From assembly GCF_023517775.1 (NCBI RefSeq), contig NZ_CP082904.1, forward strand, positions 2,480,001 to 2,544,000: 64,000 nucleotides of DNA. Direction: 5' to 3'. Under the pieces are notes generated by a model. That model saw only the letters and a program-made list of their open reading frames with translations. It did no database searches and was not told the origin of the DNA. Made by a program: the position numbers and the translations under genes. Shown in pieces: positions 1 through 8,571 of the stretch (the first letter of the stretch is position 1; each line of letters begins with the position of its first letter). The DNA comes from Mixta hanseatica. Lineage in GTDB: Bacteria > Pseudomonadota > Gammaproteobacteria > Enterobacterales > Enterobacteriaceae.

Positions 1-165
1 TACTTTGACAGCAACAATGACGGCGTGGCGGCAGCCCATGATGCGATTAATCTGCTGCGTGACAAGGGTTTCCTGGTCTCCGGCGATCTGGTCATTGTTA
101 CTCAGGGTGACGTGATGGCTACGACCGGCACCACTAACACCAGCCGCGTTCTGCGCGTCGAATAA
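1..165 (+). CDS. pykA: Pyruvate kinase II, C-terminal end (partial)
   Basis: Only the last 54 codons are inside the window, ending with TAA at 163-165. The translation reads in frame from base 1 and carries the C-terminal pyruvate kinase segment [16 protein letters not shown] followed by [10 protein letters not shown], which matches the end of enterobacterial PykA closely. Pyruvate kinase converts phosphoenolpyruvate and ADP to pyruvate and ATP in the cytoplasm. In E. coli pykA is directly followed by lpxM; here the siderophore operon lies between them. PykF is a less likely identity because its C-terminus differs. Confidence 0.93.
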   Translation, partial: YFDSNNDGVAAAHDAINLLRDKGFLVSGDLVIVTQGDVMATTGTTNTSRVLRVE

Positions 166-171
166 TGCTGG

Positions 172-200
172 AAGCTGCCGCCCCGCTGCGGCAGCTTCTT
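172..200 (+). terminator. Rho-independent terminator of pykA
   Basis: A perfect 10-bp stem AAGCTGCCGC (172-181) / GCGGCAGCTT (188-197) with a 6-nt loop begins 6 bases after the pykA stop. A pyrimidine-rich tail follows. The T-run is short, so termination may be partial. Confidence 0.75.
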
Positions 201-460
201 ACTGCCCTTTCCTGTTTCGCAATCGCCGATGGTTGCCGCATCGCCAACTTTCCTCAACGTTTGCGCACTCACCGAATACCGCTGCGCCGTTAACTCTCCG
301 CTGTAGTTCATCCGCATAAGCCCGTTTCTTGTCGCACCGTCAGCCTCTTTTGCACTCCTTCCCTGCGTTTCCATACTGCCATCCGTTAAGCCCGATCGCT
401 TTTTGCGCAGGCTACCCAGGCGCTTTTTCAGCCTTGCCCGCAGATAGCTGCCCCTAAAAT

Positions 461-476
461 TGTGATCATCATCACA
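461..476. promoter_or_regulatory. CRP binding site
   Basis: TGTGA-TCATCA-TCACA: both CRP half-sites are perfect with the canonical 6-base spacer. The centre (468.5) lies about 90 bp upstream of the start point predicted from the promoter at 524-551, close to a class I activation distance. No other promoter in the neighbourhood explains it, so dfoJ is the likely target. Confidence 0.7.
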
Positions 477-523
477 CTTTAAATATTAATAACGCTTATA
501 ACTTAATTGTCACCAAAATCTTA

Positions 524-551
524 TTGAATGATAATGATTGCTATTTATAAT
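524..551 (+). promoter_or_regulatory. Predicted dfo promoter with Fur-like box in its spacer
   Basis: TTGAAT (524-529) and TATAAT (546-551) are separated by 16 bp, a good sigma-70 promoter. The spacer carries TGATAATGATTGCTA (529-543), whose 5' half is the perfect Fur heptamer TGATAAT. More Fur-like sequence (ATTCTCAT) follows downstream. Fur bound here would block RNA polymerase when iron is plentiful, which fits a siderophore operon. Confidence 0.68.
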
Positions 552-788
552 CACATTTTCATTCTCATGCGCAGCATTTATGTAACAAAACAGCGCTATA
601 ACCGCATAAAAAGGAGGTTTATCTGCTTCAGACGGCTATTCCTCTGTTTTCATTTTATTGTGGGTAAAATTCCCCCACCCACAAAACATTAGATAAATTT
701 AACTGATGCCGTAAAGCATCAGGCGTACAGGGCCGCCATTTTTTTACTGGCGGTACGGGTTTCTTACGTCCAGAAAAAGGGTCAGGAA

Positions 789-2345
789 ATGGCTTTAGTT
801 TCCGCAACAACGCAAAATCTCGCTGCAGGCGATCGTGATACGTCATCCGCCAGCGGCAGCGAATTTTTCTTTAACGAGGCTCAGCTGGAGCAATACGCGC
901 AACAAACCCTGAGTGCGCTGGCGTTAATTCGCCACCAGCTACAGCAGACTGAAAAACCGTTTAGCGGCATCTTGCCGCATGAGCTGGCGCCCGCCTTACG
1001 TGATATCGACCTGGAGCAGCCGTTAGGCGATTCCCAGGCGGCGCTGAGCGAACTGGCGGAGGTTTATCTGCGCGATGCGGTGTGGTTCCATCATCCTAAA
1101 TATGTCGCTCATTTGAACTGTCCGATCGTTCTGCCCTCCCTGCTGGCGGAACAGGTAATGAGCGCGGTGAACAGCTCGGTAGATACCTGGGATCAAAGCG
1201 CTGGCGGCACGCTCATCGAGCAAAAGGTGATCGACTGGACGCTACAACGTATCGGCCTGCCGGCCGGCTCGGATGGGATTTTTACCAGCGGTGGCACCCA
1301 GTCGAATCTGATGGCGATGCTGCTGGCACGCGACAGCTGGTGCCTGCGTCAGCATCCTGACCATTTAATTAAGCAGCGCGGCCTGCCGCCTGAGGCAGGA
1401 AAATGGCGTATTTTCACCTCAAAAATGAGCCACTTCAGTATTCAGAAATCAACCGCGATTTTAGGTCTGGGCTATGATGCGGTGATCGCTATCGATCACG
1501 ATGATCATTACCGTATGGATGCCGTTAAGCTTGAGCAGGCGATTCAGCAATGCCACCAGGATGGGCTGATCCCGATTGCCGTGGTTGCCACGGCAGGCAC
1601 CACCGATTTCGGCAGCATCGATCCGCTGCAGGCGATCGGTGATATCTGCCGGCACTATCAGCTCTGGATGCATGTGGATGCCGCCTACGGCTGCGGCCTG
1701 CTGGTGTCGCCGCAGCACCGCGCGCGCCTACAAGGGATCGAGCGCGCCGATTCCGTTACCGTGGATTATCATAAATCCTTCTTCCAGACCGTCAGCTGCG
1801 GCGCATTTTTTGTACGTGAAAGCCAGCACCTCAGCCACGTTACGGTTCATGCCGACTATCTCAACCCGCTCAGCGCGCAACAGGAAGGCACGCCTAACCT
1901 GGTAAATAAAAGTATTCAGACCACGCGTCGCTTTGATGCGCTCAAGATGTGGATGACGCTGCGGATCATGGGCGCGCAACAGCTGGGCGCCGCGTTTGAT
2001 AGCGTACTGGCGCTGGCTCAGCAAACCCATCGCCTGTTGCAGGCGCATCCGGCCATTGAGGTGCTGCATGCGCCAGAGCTCACCACGCAGGTCTTCCGTT
2101 ATATTCCGCGCCCCGGCCTTAGCGATGAAACGGTGGATGAAATCAACGCGCAGATCCGTAAAGCCCTGTTCCGCTCAGGCAACGCGGTGGTGGCCGGTAC
2201 TAAGGTTAACGGCCGTCAGTATCTGAAATTCACCCTGCTTAACCCCACCACCTGCGTAGCCGATATGGAAGACGTGATTGCGCTGATTACCCATTACGGA
2301 CGCGAGCTGTCACGCAACGCGCCATTAAACGCGGCAAATCAGTAA
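789..2345 (+). CDS. dfoJ: Desferrioxamine biosynthesis PLP-dependent lysine decarboxylase DfoJ
   Basis: This 518-residue protein of the group II (aromatic L-amino acid/diaminobutyrate) PLP decarboxylase family is the expected first enzyme of desferrioxamine synthesis, converting lysine to cadaverine in the cytoplasm. Visible motifs are HVDAAYG at residues 295-301 (Asp297 should contact the PLP ring nitrogen) and DYHKSFF at 326-332, with Lys329 as the probable Schiff-base lysine. The ATG at 789 is preceded by AGGGTCAGGA. It is the first gene of dfoJ-dfoA-dfoC, with dfoA starting only 7 nt after its stop. Substrate specificity is inferred from the operon; the fold alone would also fit diaminobutyrate decarboxylase. 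Confidence 0.92.
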   Translation: MALVSATTQNLAAGDRDTSSASGSEFFFNEAQLEQYAQQTLSALALIRHQLQQTEKPFSGILPHELAPALRDIDLEQPLGDSQAALSELAEVYLRDAVWFHHPKYVAHLNCPIVLPSLLAEQVMSAVNSSVDTWDQSAGGTLIEQKVIDWTLQRIGLPAGSDGIFTSGGTQSNLMAMLLARDSWCLRQHPDHLIKQRGLPPEAGKWRIFTSKMSHFSIQKSTAILGLGYDAVIAIDHDDHYRMDAVKLEQAIQQCHQDGLIPIAVVATAGTTDFGSIDPLQAIGDICRHYQLWMHVDAAYGCGLLVSPQHRARLQGIERADSVTVDYHKSFFQTVSCGAFFVRESQHLSHVTVHADYLNPLSAQQEGTPNLVNKSIQTTRRFDALKMWMTLRIMGAQQLGAAFDSVLALAQQTHRLLQAHPAIEVLHAPELTTQVFRYIPRPGLSDETVDEINAQIRKALFRSGNAVVAGTKVNGRQYLKFTLLNPTTCVADMEDVIALITHYGRELSRNAPLNAANQ

Positions 2346-2352
2346 GGACATC

Positions 2353-3648
2353 ATGATGAACGACACCATTTATGACTTTATCGGTATTGGCATCGGACCG
2401 TTTAACTTGAGTCTTGCCTGTTTGACCTCGCCGTTGGAAGAGGTTAACGGCCTGTTCCTCGACCAGAACCCTGGGTTTGACTGGCACACCGGCATGATGC
2501 TGGAAAGCGCCCATCTGCAAACGCCATTTATGGCCGATCTGGTGACGCTGGCCGATCCCACCAGCCCGTTCAGCCTGCTGAACTATATGAAGCAAAAGGG
2601 CAAGCTTTACAGCTTCTATATCCGCGAAAGCTTTTTTTTGCTGCGTAAGGAGTACAACCAGTACTGTCAGTGGGCCTGCTCGCAGTTGAATAACCTGCGC
2701 TGGAATACGCGCGTCGACTACGTCAGCTACGATGAGGGCCGTCAATGCTATCAGCTTCAGACGGTGGATACCCGCAGCGGCGAGCGCCATAGCTGGCTGA
2801 CGCGCAAGCTGGTGCTGGGCACCGGGCCGGTCGCCTGGCTGCCGGAGTGCAGCCGCCCGCTGCGCGATCGGGTGGTGCACTCCAGCGATTATCTGATAAA
2901 TAAAAAGCAGCTGCAGGCGCAGCGCTCTATTACCGTGCTGGGCAGCGGTCAGAGCGCGGCGGAGATTTTTCACGACCTGCTGAGCGATATCGACAGTCAC
3001 GACTATCAGCTCAACTGGATAACGCGCGCGCCGCGCTTCTATCCGCTGGAATACACCAGGCTGACGCTGGAAATGACCTCGCCGGAATGGATCGATTATT
3101 TCCACGCCCTGCCCCCGGCTAAACGCGACCAGCTCAATGCCGGACATAAAAACCTGTTTAAGGGCATTAACAGTAGCCTGATCAATGACATCTACGATCT
3201 AATGTATATCAAGCAACTGGATGGCGATCTGAAGGTGCGGCTGTTTACCAATTCGGCGCTGACCGGGCTGCGCCGCCTGCCGAGCAACGAGCTGGAGCTG
3301 TCGCTGCATCAGCGTGAACAGGATGAGCACTATACGCGCCGTACCGAAGGTCTGGTGATGGCCACCGGCTATCACTATCAGCCGCCGCAGTTTATCGAAG
3401 GCATCGCACATCGCCTGCGCTGGGACGAACAGGGCCGCTACGATGTGCAGCGCAACTACAGTATCGATCGTCATAATGCGGTGTTTGTGCAAAATGCCGA
3501 ACTGCATACCCATGGCTTCGTCACCCCCGATCTCGGCATGGCCTGCTATCGCAACTCAGCGCTGATTCGTGAAATCGCCGGGCGCGAAATCTACCCGGTT
3601 GAACAGCGCATCGCCTTTCAGACCTTCCCGGCCGAAACGGAGCGCTAA
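2353..3648 (+). CDS. dfoA: Cadaverine N-monooxygenase DfoA
   Basis: This 431-residue flavin N-hydroxylase belongs to the IucD/PvdA/AlcA family. The N-terminal FAD-binding motif is GIGIGPFNLSLA (residues 11-22), and a second Rossmann motif for NADPH, VLGSGQSAAEIF, lies near residue 195. The enzyme should add a hydroxyl group to one amine of cadaverine, giving N-hydroxycadaverine. Two adjacent ATG codons (2353 and 2356) follow TAAGGACATC, so either may be the start. The stop at 3646-3648 is one base before the dfoC start, indicating translational coupling. DfoA acts between DfoJ and DfoC. Confidence 0.93.
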   Translation: MMNDTIYDFIGIGIGPFNLSLACLTSPLEEVNGLFLDQNPGFDWHTGMMLESAHLQTPFMADLVTLADPTSPFSLLNYMKQKGKLYSFYIRESFFLLRKEYNQYCQWACSQLNNLRWNTRVDYVSYDEGRQCYQLQTVDTRSGERHSWLTRKLVLGTGPVAWLPECSRPLRDRVVHSSDYLINKKQLQAQRSITVLGSGQSAAEIFHDLLSDIDSHDYQLNWITRAPRFYPLEYTRLTLEMTSPEWIDYFHALPPAKRDQLNAGHKNLFKGINSSLINDIYDLMYIKQLDGDLKVRLFTNSALTGLRRLPSNELELSLHQREQDEHYTRRTEGLVMATGYHYQPPQFIEGIAHRLRWDEQGRYDVQRNYSIDRHNAVFVQNAELHTHGFVTPDLGMACYRNSALIREIAGREIYPVEQRIAFQTFPAETER

Positions 3649-3649
3649 A

Positions 3650-6007
3650 ATGAGCATTTTATACCGCTGCAAACGACCGGCCGGCGACTTTACCCTGCGG
3701 CCGATGACCACAGACGATGCGCCGCTTATCCACCGCTGGGTAACGCAAGAGTATGCCCGCTTCTGGGGCATGCAAAATGAGACGCTGGAACAGGTTGCCG
3801 GCTTTTACCAGCAGCTGACCGCCAGCGATCCGCAGGCGGCTATCATCGGCCTGTGCAACGACCAGCCGGTTTTCCTGATGGAGTTCTATCGCGCCGCGCA
3901 GGATGAAGTCGGCAAACATTATCCGGCGCGCCCTGACGATTACGGGATGCATATTCTGATCGCCCCGGCGGAAAAGCCGCTGCCGCAGTTCAGCTGGCAG
4001 GTATTCAGTACGGTAATGGATTACCTGTTCAGCCTGCCGCAGGTGCGGCGGGTGGTGGTCGAGCCGGACGTGCGCAACGAGAAAATTCATCGTCTGAACA
4101 AACGGGCCGGCTTCCGCTATCAGCACACCATCGATATGGGACATAAAACCGCCTGGCTCGCCTTTTGCCAGCGCGAAGATTATCAGCAAGCGCAATTGCA
4201 GGAACCATTACCAATGACGACAACTCATCCTTTACTTAACGGACAACACCTGAGCGGCGATAACTGGGCGCTGGCGAACCGTCTGCTGGTACGCAAAGCG
4301 ATTGCCGAATTCGCTCATGAGAAACTGATTTCACCACAGCCGGGCGCTAACGATAGCTATCAACTGGCGGTGCCGGGCGGCGAAGCGGTGTACGCTTTCC
4401 GCGCCCGCCGTCTGGCGCTCGATCACTGGCAGATCGATCCCGACTCGCTGCAAAAACAGGAAAACGGCGAGCCGCGTCCGCTGGATGCGCTGCAGTTTAT
4501 TATTGAGTTTAATCAGCAGATTGGTATTCCTGCCGCCATGCTGGCGATCTATATGGAAGAGATTACCAGCACGCTGTGCAGCAGCGTCTACAAATTGCAA
4601 AAGGGTAACCCGGACAGCGCCGCGCTGGTGAACGCGGATTTCCAGACGGTGGAAGCGGCAATGACCGAAGGCCACCCCTGCTTTGTCGCCAATAATGGCC
4701 GCATCGGTTTTGATGCACGTGATTATTTGGCCTACGCTCCCGAAGCAGCCACGCCGGTGCGCCTGGTGTGGGTGGCGGTGCATACCCGCAATGCGCACTT
4801 CTCCAGCCTGGATACCCTCAGCTATCAGCAATTAATGCAGGAAGAGCTGGGGGAAAATACCGTCGCCGGGTTTAACGCGCGGCTACAGGCGCTGGCGGTT
4901 AACCCGCAGGATTATCTGTTTATGCCGGTTCACCCCTGGCAGTGGCAGAATAAGCTGCTGACGGTTTTCGCGCCCGATATCGCCGCGCGCGATATTATCT
5001 GGCTGGGCGAAGGTGAAGATAACTATCAGGCGCAGCAGTCAATCCGCACTTTCTTTAACCGCAGCCAGCCGACCAAACGTTATGTCAAAACCGCGCTCTC
5101 GGTATTGAATATGGGCTTTATGCGCGGCCTGTCGCCTTATTATATGGCGACCACGCCAGCGGTAAACCAGTGGCTGGAGGGCGTGGTCAGCCAGGATAGC
5201 TGGCTACAGCAGTGCAACTTCCGCCTGCTACGCGAAGTCGCGGCGATTGGCTACCATAACCGCTACTATGAGCGCGCTATTCAGGGCGACTCTGCCTGGA
5301 AAAAGATGTTCGCCGCGCTGTGGCGTGATAATCCGGTTGCCCAATTAGCGCCCGGCCAGCGCCTGATGACCATGGCTTCGCTGCTGCATATCGATCACCA
5401 TCAGCAGGCGCTGCTGCCGGCGCTGATTGCCGATTCCGGGCTGGAAGCGGAAGCCTGGATCGATCGCTATCTGACCTGCTACCTGAGCCCGCTGCTGCAC
5501 TGTTTCTATCAGCATGACATCGTCTTTATGCCGCACGGCGAAAACCTGATCCTGCTGCTGGAAAACAATGTGCCGGTTAGCGCCTATATGAAAGATATCG
5601 GCGAGGAGATCGCAGTACTGAACCCGGATGCGGTGTTGCCAGAGAAGGCGCAGCGGCTGGCGGTAGACGTGCCGGAAAACCTGAAGGCGCTCTCTATCTT
5701 TACCGATGTGTTCGACTGCATTTTCCGCTTTATCTCCGCCATCCTGGATGAGAGCGGGACGCTGCCGGAAGCGCGTTTTTGGCAACGCGTGGCGCAGTGC
5801 GTGCATGATTATCAGCAGGCGCATCCGCAGCTGGCGCAGAAATTTGCCCGCTATAACCTGTTTGCGCCCACTTTCGCCCTCTCCTGCCTGAATCGCCTGC
5901 AGCTGGCGAATAATCAGCAGATGATTAACCTGGCCGATCCGGCGGAAAACCTGAAATTTGCCGGTGAGTTGACCAACCCAATTGCCGCTTTCGCGCATCA
6001 AGAATAA
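3650..6007 (+). CDS. dfoC: Desferrioxamine synthetase DfoC (acyltransferase-NIS synthetase fusion)
   Basis: The protein has 785 residues from the ATG at 3650, chosen because it follows the dfoA stop directly; an upstream in-frame extension lies inside dfoA. Residues 1-185 form an AlcB/IucB-type GNAT acyltransferase, which would acylate N-hydroxycadaverine with succinyl- or acetyl-CoA. Residues 189-785 form an IucA/IucC-type NIS synthetase with GHPCFVANNGRIGFD, PVHPWQWQ, VLNMGFMRGL and HGENL, which would join and cyclise the units into desferrioxamine. In Streptomyces these are two proteins (DesC and DesD). An in-frame ATG at 4214 preceded by AGGA marks the start of the synthetase part and looks like a relic of the fused gene's original start. 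Confidence 0.93.
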   Translation: MSILYRCKRPAGDFTLRPMTTDDAPLIHRWVTQEYARFWGMQNETLEQVAGFYQQLTASDPQAAIIGLCNDQPVFLMEFYRAAQDEVGKHYPARPDDYGMHILIAPAEKPLPQFSWQVFSTVMDYLFSLPQVRRVVVEPDVRNEKIHRLNKRAGFRYQHTIDMGHKTAWLAFCQREDYQQAQLQEPLPMTTTHPLLNGQHLSGDNWALANRLLVRKAIAEFAHEKLISPQPGANDSYQLAVPGGEAVYAFRARRLALDHWQIDPDSLQKQENGEPRPLDALQFIIEFNQQIGIPAAMLAIYMEEITSTLCSSVYKLQKGNPDSAALVNADFQTVEAAMTEGHPCFVANNGRIGFDARDYLAYAPEAATPVRLVWVAVHTRNAHFSSLDTLSYQQLMQEELGENTVAGFNARLQALAVNPQDYLFMPVHPWQWQNKLLTVFAPDIAARDIIWLGEGEDNYQAQQSIRTFFNRSQPTKRYVKTALSVLNMGFMRGLSPYYMATTPAVNQWLEGVVSQDSWLQQCNFRLLREVAAIGYHNRYYERAIQGDSAWKKMFAALWRDNPVAQLAPGQRLMTMASLLHIDHHQQALLPALIADSGLEAEAWIDRYLTCYLSPLLHCFYQHDIVFMPHGENLILLLENNVPVSAYMKDIGEEIAVLNPDAVLPEKAQRLAVDVPENLKALSIFTDVFDCIFRFISAILDESGTLPEARFWQRVAQCVHDYQQAHPQLAQKFARYNLFAPTFALSCLNRLQLANNQQMINLADPAENLKFAGELTNPIAAFAHQE

Positions 6008-6041
6008 TTCATATGTAATCGTGTTTTGATCGCTATACTGA

Positions 6042-6068
6042 CGCGGCCGCATTTGCGGTCGCGTTTTT
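6042..6068 (+). terminator. Strong intrinsic terminator between dfoC and the exporter gene
   Basis: CGCGGCCGC (6042-6050), loop ATTT, GCGGTCGCG (6055-6063), then TTTTTAT. The GC-rich 9-bp stem with one G-T pair is followed by a T-run, and it lies 35 nt after the dfoC stop and 22 nt before the exporter start. It should reduce read-through from dfoJAC into the downstream transporter gene. Confidence 0.85.
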
Positions 6069-6089
6069 ATCTTTCTGGAGCATACCTGC

Positions 6090-7322
6090 ATGGCCGCATA
6101 TACCCCGGTTTCCAGCCTGACCTTCAGGCATTTACTGTTCCCACTTTCGCTGGTGCTGTTTGAGTTTGCTACCTATATTGCGCATGACATGATCCAGCCC
6201 GGCATGCTGCTGGTTACCCGTGAATTTCATGTCGGAGCCGAATGGGTTTCGACTTCCCTGACCGCTTACCTGATTGGCGGTATTGTTCTGCAATGGCTGC
6301 TGGGTCCGTTATCGGACAAATATGGCCGTCGTCCGGTGATGCTGGCTGGCGTGCTGTTTTTTATTGTCTGCTGCGCGCTGATGCACTGGGTTTCATCCAT
6401 TGAGCAGTTTGTCACGCTGCGTTTCTTGCAGGGCATCAGTCTCTGCTTTATTGGCGCGGTAGGCTATGCCGCGATTCAGGAGGCATTTGACGAAGCGCGC
6501 AGCGTACGCATTATGGCGCTGATGGCCAATGTCGCCCTGCTGGCACCGCTGGCTGGTCCGCTGGCGGGCGCGGCCTTTTTAACCGTAGGCGACTGGCGCA
6601 CCATGTTCTGGCTGTTTGCGCTGATCGCTGCACTGGCGCTGATTGGGCTGTGGCGCGCGATGCCGGAAACCGCCGGCGATCGCCGCGTTTCCGTCAGCCT
6701 GACGCATCTGGCCCGTAGCTATCTGGCGCTGGCGCGCGATCGCCAGATTATGAGCGGCTCGCTGGCGATCGGGCTGGTTTTCATTCCGATCCTTGCCTGG
6801 GTGGCGTTATCGCCAGTGATCCTGATTCAGGATGAAGGGCTCTCGCGTATGGATTACGCCCTGCTGCAGCTGCCGGTTTTTCTGGCGATGATCGCCGGTA
6901 ACCTGACGTTGAGCCGACTGGCCAGCCGCCTGCCGATTGAAGGCCCGCTGCGCTTTGGCGCATGGCCGATTCTGGCTGGCCTGGGGCTTGCCGCATTAAC
7001 CAGCCTGCTGGATAACCACAGCTATCTGTGGCTGACCGCCGGGCTGAGCCTGTATGCTTACGGCGCGGGCATGGTTAACGCCGGGCTGTATCGCCTGACG
7101 CTGTTTTCCAGCAATGCCGGTAAAGGCAGCGTGGCCGCCATGTTAGGCATGGTCAGCATTATTGTCTTTGCGTTAGGCATTGAGCTGTCGAAGTATGGCT
7201 ATTTTCACGGCGGTAGCGGCTGGTTTAGCCTGATTAATCTGGCGAGCGGTCTGCTGTGGCTGGTGCTGGTCACCGCCTTCCTGCGCGAGCGTAAGCGTCG
7301 CAGTGCGGTTAATCCGCTTTAA
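6090..7322 (+). CDS. dfoS: MFS transporter, probable desferrioxamine exporter
   Basis: A 410-residue inner-membrane protein of the major facilitator superfamily (DHA1, MdfA/Bcr-like), with about 12 hydrophobic segments and the loop 2-3 signature GPLSDKYGRRPVML near residues 73-86. It follows dfoJAC in the same direction, as in the dfoJACS arrangement of Pantoea, so export of the siderophore is the likely job; the substrate is inferred from position only. ATG at 6090 follows TCTGGAGCATACCTGC. The terminator at 6042-6068 separates it from dfoC, so it may be expressed at a lower level or from its own promoter. The gene converges on lpxM. Confidence 0.82.
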   Translation: MAAYTPVSSLTFRHLLFPLSLVLFEFATYIAHDMIQPGMLLVTREFHVGAEWVSTSLTAYLIGGIVLQWLLGPLSDKYGRRPVMLAGVLFFIVCCALMHWVSSIEQFVTLRFLQGISLCFIGAVGYAAIQEAFDEARSVRIMALMANVALLAPLAGPLAGAAFLTVGDWRTMFWLFALIAALALIGLWRAMPETAGDRRVSVSLTHLARSYLALARDRQIMSGSLAIGLVFIPILAWVALSPVILIQDEGLSRMDYALLQLPVFLAMIAGNLTLSRLASRLPIEGPLRFGAWPILAGLGLAALTSLLDNHSYLWLTAGLSLYAYGAGMVNAGLYRLTLFSSNAGKGSVAAMLGMVSIIVFALGIELSKYGYFHGGSGWFSLINLASGLLWLVLVTAFLRERKRRSAVNPL

Positions 7323-7333
7323 CGGGTTAGCCC

Positions 7334-7366
7334 GCCAATCCCGTGCCATGGCGGTGCGGGATTGGC
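7334..7366. terminator. Hairpin between convergent dfoS and lpxM
   Basis: GCCAATCCCG (7334-7343) pairs perfectly with CGGGATTGGC (7357-7366) just after the dfoS stop. There is no T-run directly behind it on either strand, so it may only assist termination or protect the transcript end. Confidence 0.45.
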
Positions 7367-7413
7367 GCCTCTGCTAGCTCATTTTTCCGCCGCCTGCGGC
7401 GCGACTTTTCCCG

Positions 7414-8388
7414 TTATTTACGCGGAAACAGCTCTTTGCGCTTATAGGGTTCGATCTCCCCTTCACGCCGCGTTTTCAGCAGCTTCAGGATCCAGGTGTA
7501 CTGTTCCGGATGCGGGCGAACAAAAATCTCCACCTCTTCATTCATGCGGCGCGCCAGCGTGTGGTCATCCGCCTCCAGCAGATCGTCCATCGGCGGGCGG
7601 ATATAGATATCAAGCTGATGCGTTTTGGCGTTATAGACCGGGAACAGCGGCACCACGCGCGCGCGGCACACCTTCATCAGGCGTCCGACCGCGGGCAGCG
7701 TAGCTTTATAGGTGGCAAAGAAATCAACGAATTCGCTGTGTTCCGCGCCATGATCCTGATCGGGCAAATAGTAGCCCCAATAGCCCTGGCGCACCGAGCT
7801 GATAAAGGGTTTGATGCCATCGTTTCTGGCGTGCATACGTCCGCCAAAGCGGCGACGCACCCGGTTCCAGATATAGTCGATCAGCTGGTTGCTTTGGTTG
7901 TGAAACATCGCTGCCATCATCTGGCCTTCTGAAGCCAGCAGCATCGCCGGAATATCTACGGCCCAGCCGTGCGGCACCAGAAAGATAACGTTCTGTTTCT
8001 CCGCCTGCATCGCATCAATAATTTCCCGGCCGTGCCAGCACACATGCTGCCGCACGCGCTCCGGCTTACGCAACGCCAGCTCCGCCATCATCACCATCGA
8101 CTGTGGCGCGGTGGCGAACATGTCATCGATAATCTTTTCGCGCTCGGCTTCTGGCACTTCAGGCAGGCAATAAAGCAGGTTGATTTGCGCACGACGACGC
8201 GCGCTTTTGGCAAAACGTCCAGCAAGGCGGCCCGCCGCGCCAAGCACAGGATCGCGTAGCGCCGCAGGTAGCATGGCCATCACGGCAAACGCGCCGATGC
8301 CCAGCCAGGCCCCCCAGTATTTGGGCAACAGGAAGGATTTCTGGAAGACGGGAATAAATTCTGTATTTTTTTTCTTGCTGGTTTCCAT
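7414..8388 (-). CDS. lpxM: Lipid A (KDO)2-lauroyl acyltransferase LpxM
   Basis: A 324-residue protein of the LpxL/LpxM lysophospholipid acyltransferase family. It adds the last secondary acyl chain (usually myristate) to KDO2-lipid A at the inner membrane. The catalytic HX4D motif is HGWAVD (His140, Asp145). An N-terminal hydrophobic stretch around residues 24-42 anchors it. Length and neighbourhood (pykA on one side, mepM on the other) match enterobacterial lpxM. Its transcription converges with the siderophore exporter. Confidence 0.95.
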   Translation of the reverse strand: METSKKKNTEFIPVFQKSFLLPKYWGAWLGIGAFAVMAMLPAALRDPVLGAAGRLAGRFAKSARRRAQINLLYCLPEVPEAEREKIIDDMFATAPQSMVMMAELALRKPERVRQHVCWHGREIIDAMQAEKQNVIFLVPHGWAVDIPAMLLASEGQMMAAMFHNQSNQLIDYIWNRVRRRFGGRMHARNDGIKPFISSVRQGYWGYYLPDQDHGAEHSEFVDFFATYKATLPAVGRLMKVCRARVVPLFPVYNAKTHQLDIYIRPPMDDLLEADDHTLARRMNEEVEIFVRPHPEQYTWILKLLKTRREGEIEPYKRKELFPRK

Positions 8389-8517
8389 GCACTCGCCTCT
8401 ATCAATAACCGGCTAATGATAGTGTCGGCAGGTAATTTTGCAATGCTTACCGCAGGTTGTCGCTAAACCAACCCTAAATAACGGCAAACTGGCTCACCGG
8501 CGGGGAAAATATCGACC

Positions 8518-8547
8518 AGCGGAGCGCGCTAAAGGTGGCGCTCCGCT
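8518..8547 (-). terminator. Hairpin after mepM
   Basis: AGCGGAGCGC (8518-8527) and GCGCTCCGCT (8538-8547) form a perfect 10-bp stem shortly downstream of the mepM stop, in the gap before lpxM. On the minus strand the following bases are only moderately T-rich (TCGATATTTT), so it is a probable but not textbook terminator. Confidence 0.5.
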
Positions 8548-8571
8548 GTAGAGAAAGGAAAATAGCCTGGG

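Larger units (their letters stand above)
201..788 (+). other. Long non-coding region and 5' leader of the dfo operon
   Basis: No convincing gene lies between pykA and dfoJ. The stretch holds a CRP palindrome (461-476), a promoter with an embedded Fur-like box (524-551) and a leader of about 230 nt. The leader has an unusually perfect Shine-Dalgarno run AAGGAGGT at 611-618 with no ATG at a suitable distance. Three hairpins follow in a row: 658-665/677-684, 703-709/716-722 and 733-738/748-753. They end about 35 nt before dfoJ. Bases 201-460 show nothing I can identify. Confidence 0.6.

Noticed and set aside
2287..3147. Minus-strand frame of 286 codons opposite dfoA
   Set aside because: Antisense to a clearly conserved gene, with shadow-like composition and no start signals.
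3569..3649. N-terminal extension of DfoC by 27 codons
   Set aside because: The extension lies within dfoA and is basic and unlike the family; the ATG at 3650 directly after the dfoA stop is the expected coupled start.
5345..6091. Minus-strand frame of 248 codons opposite dfoC
   Set aside because: Antisense to the conserved NIS synthetase domain; spurious start and composition.
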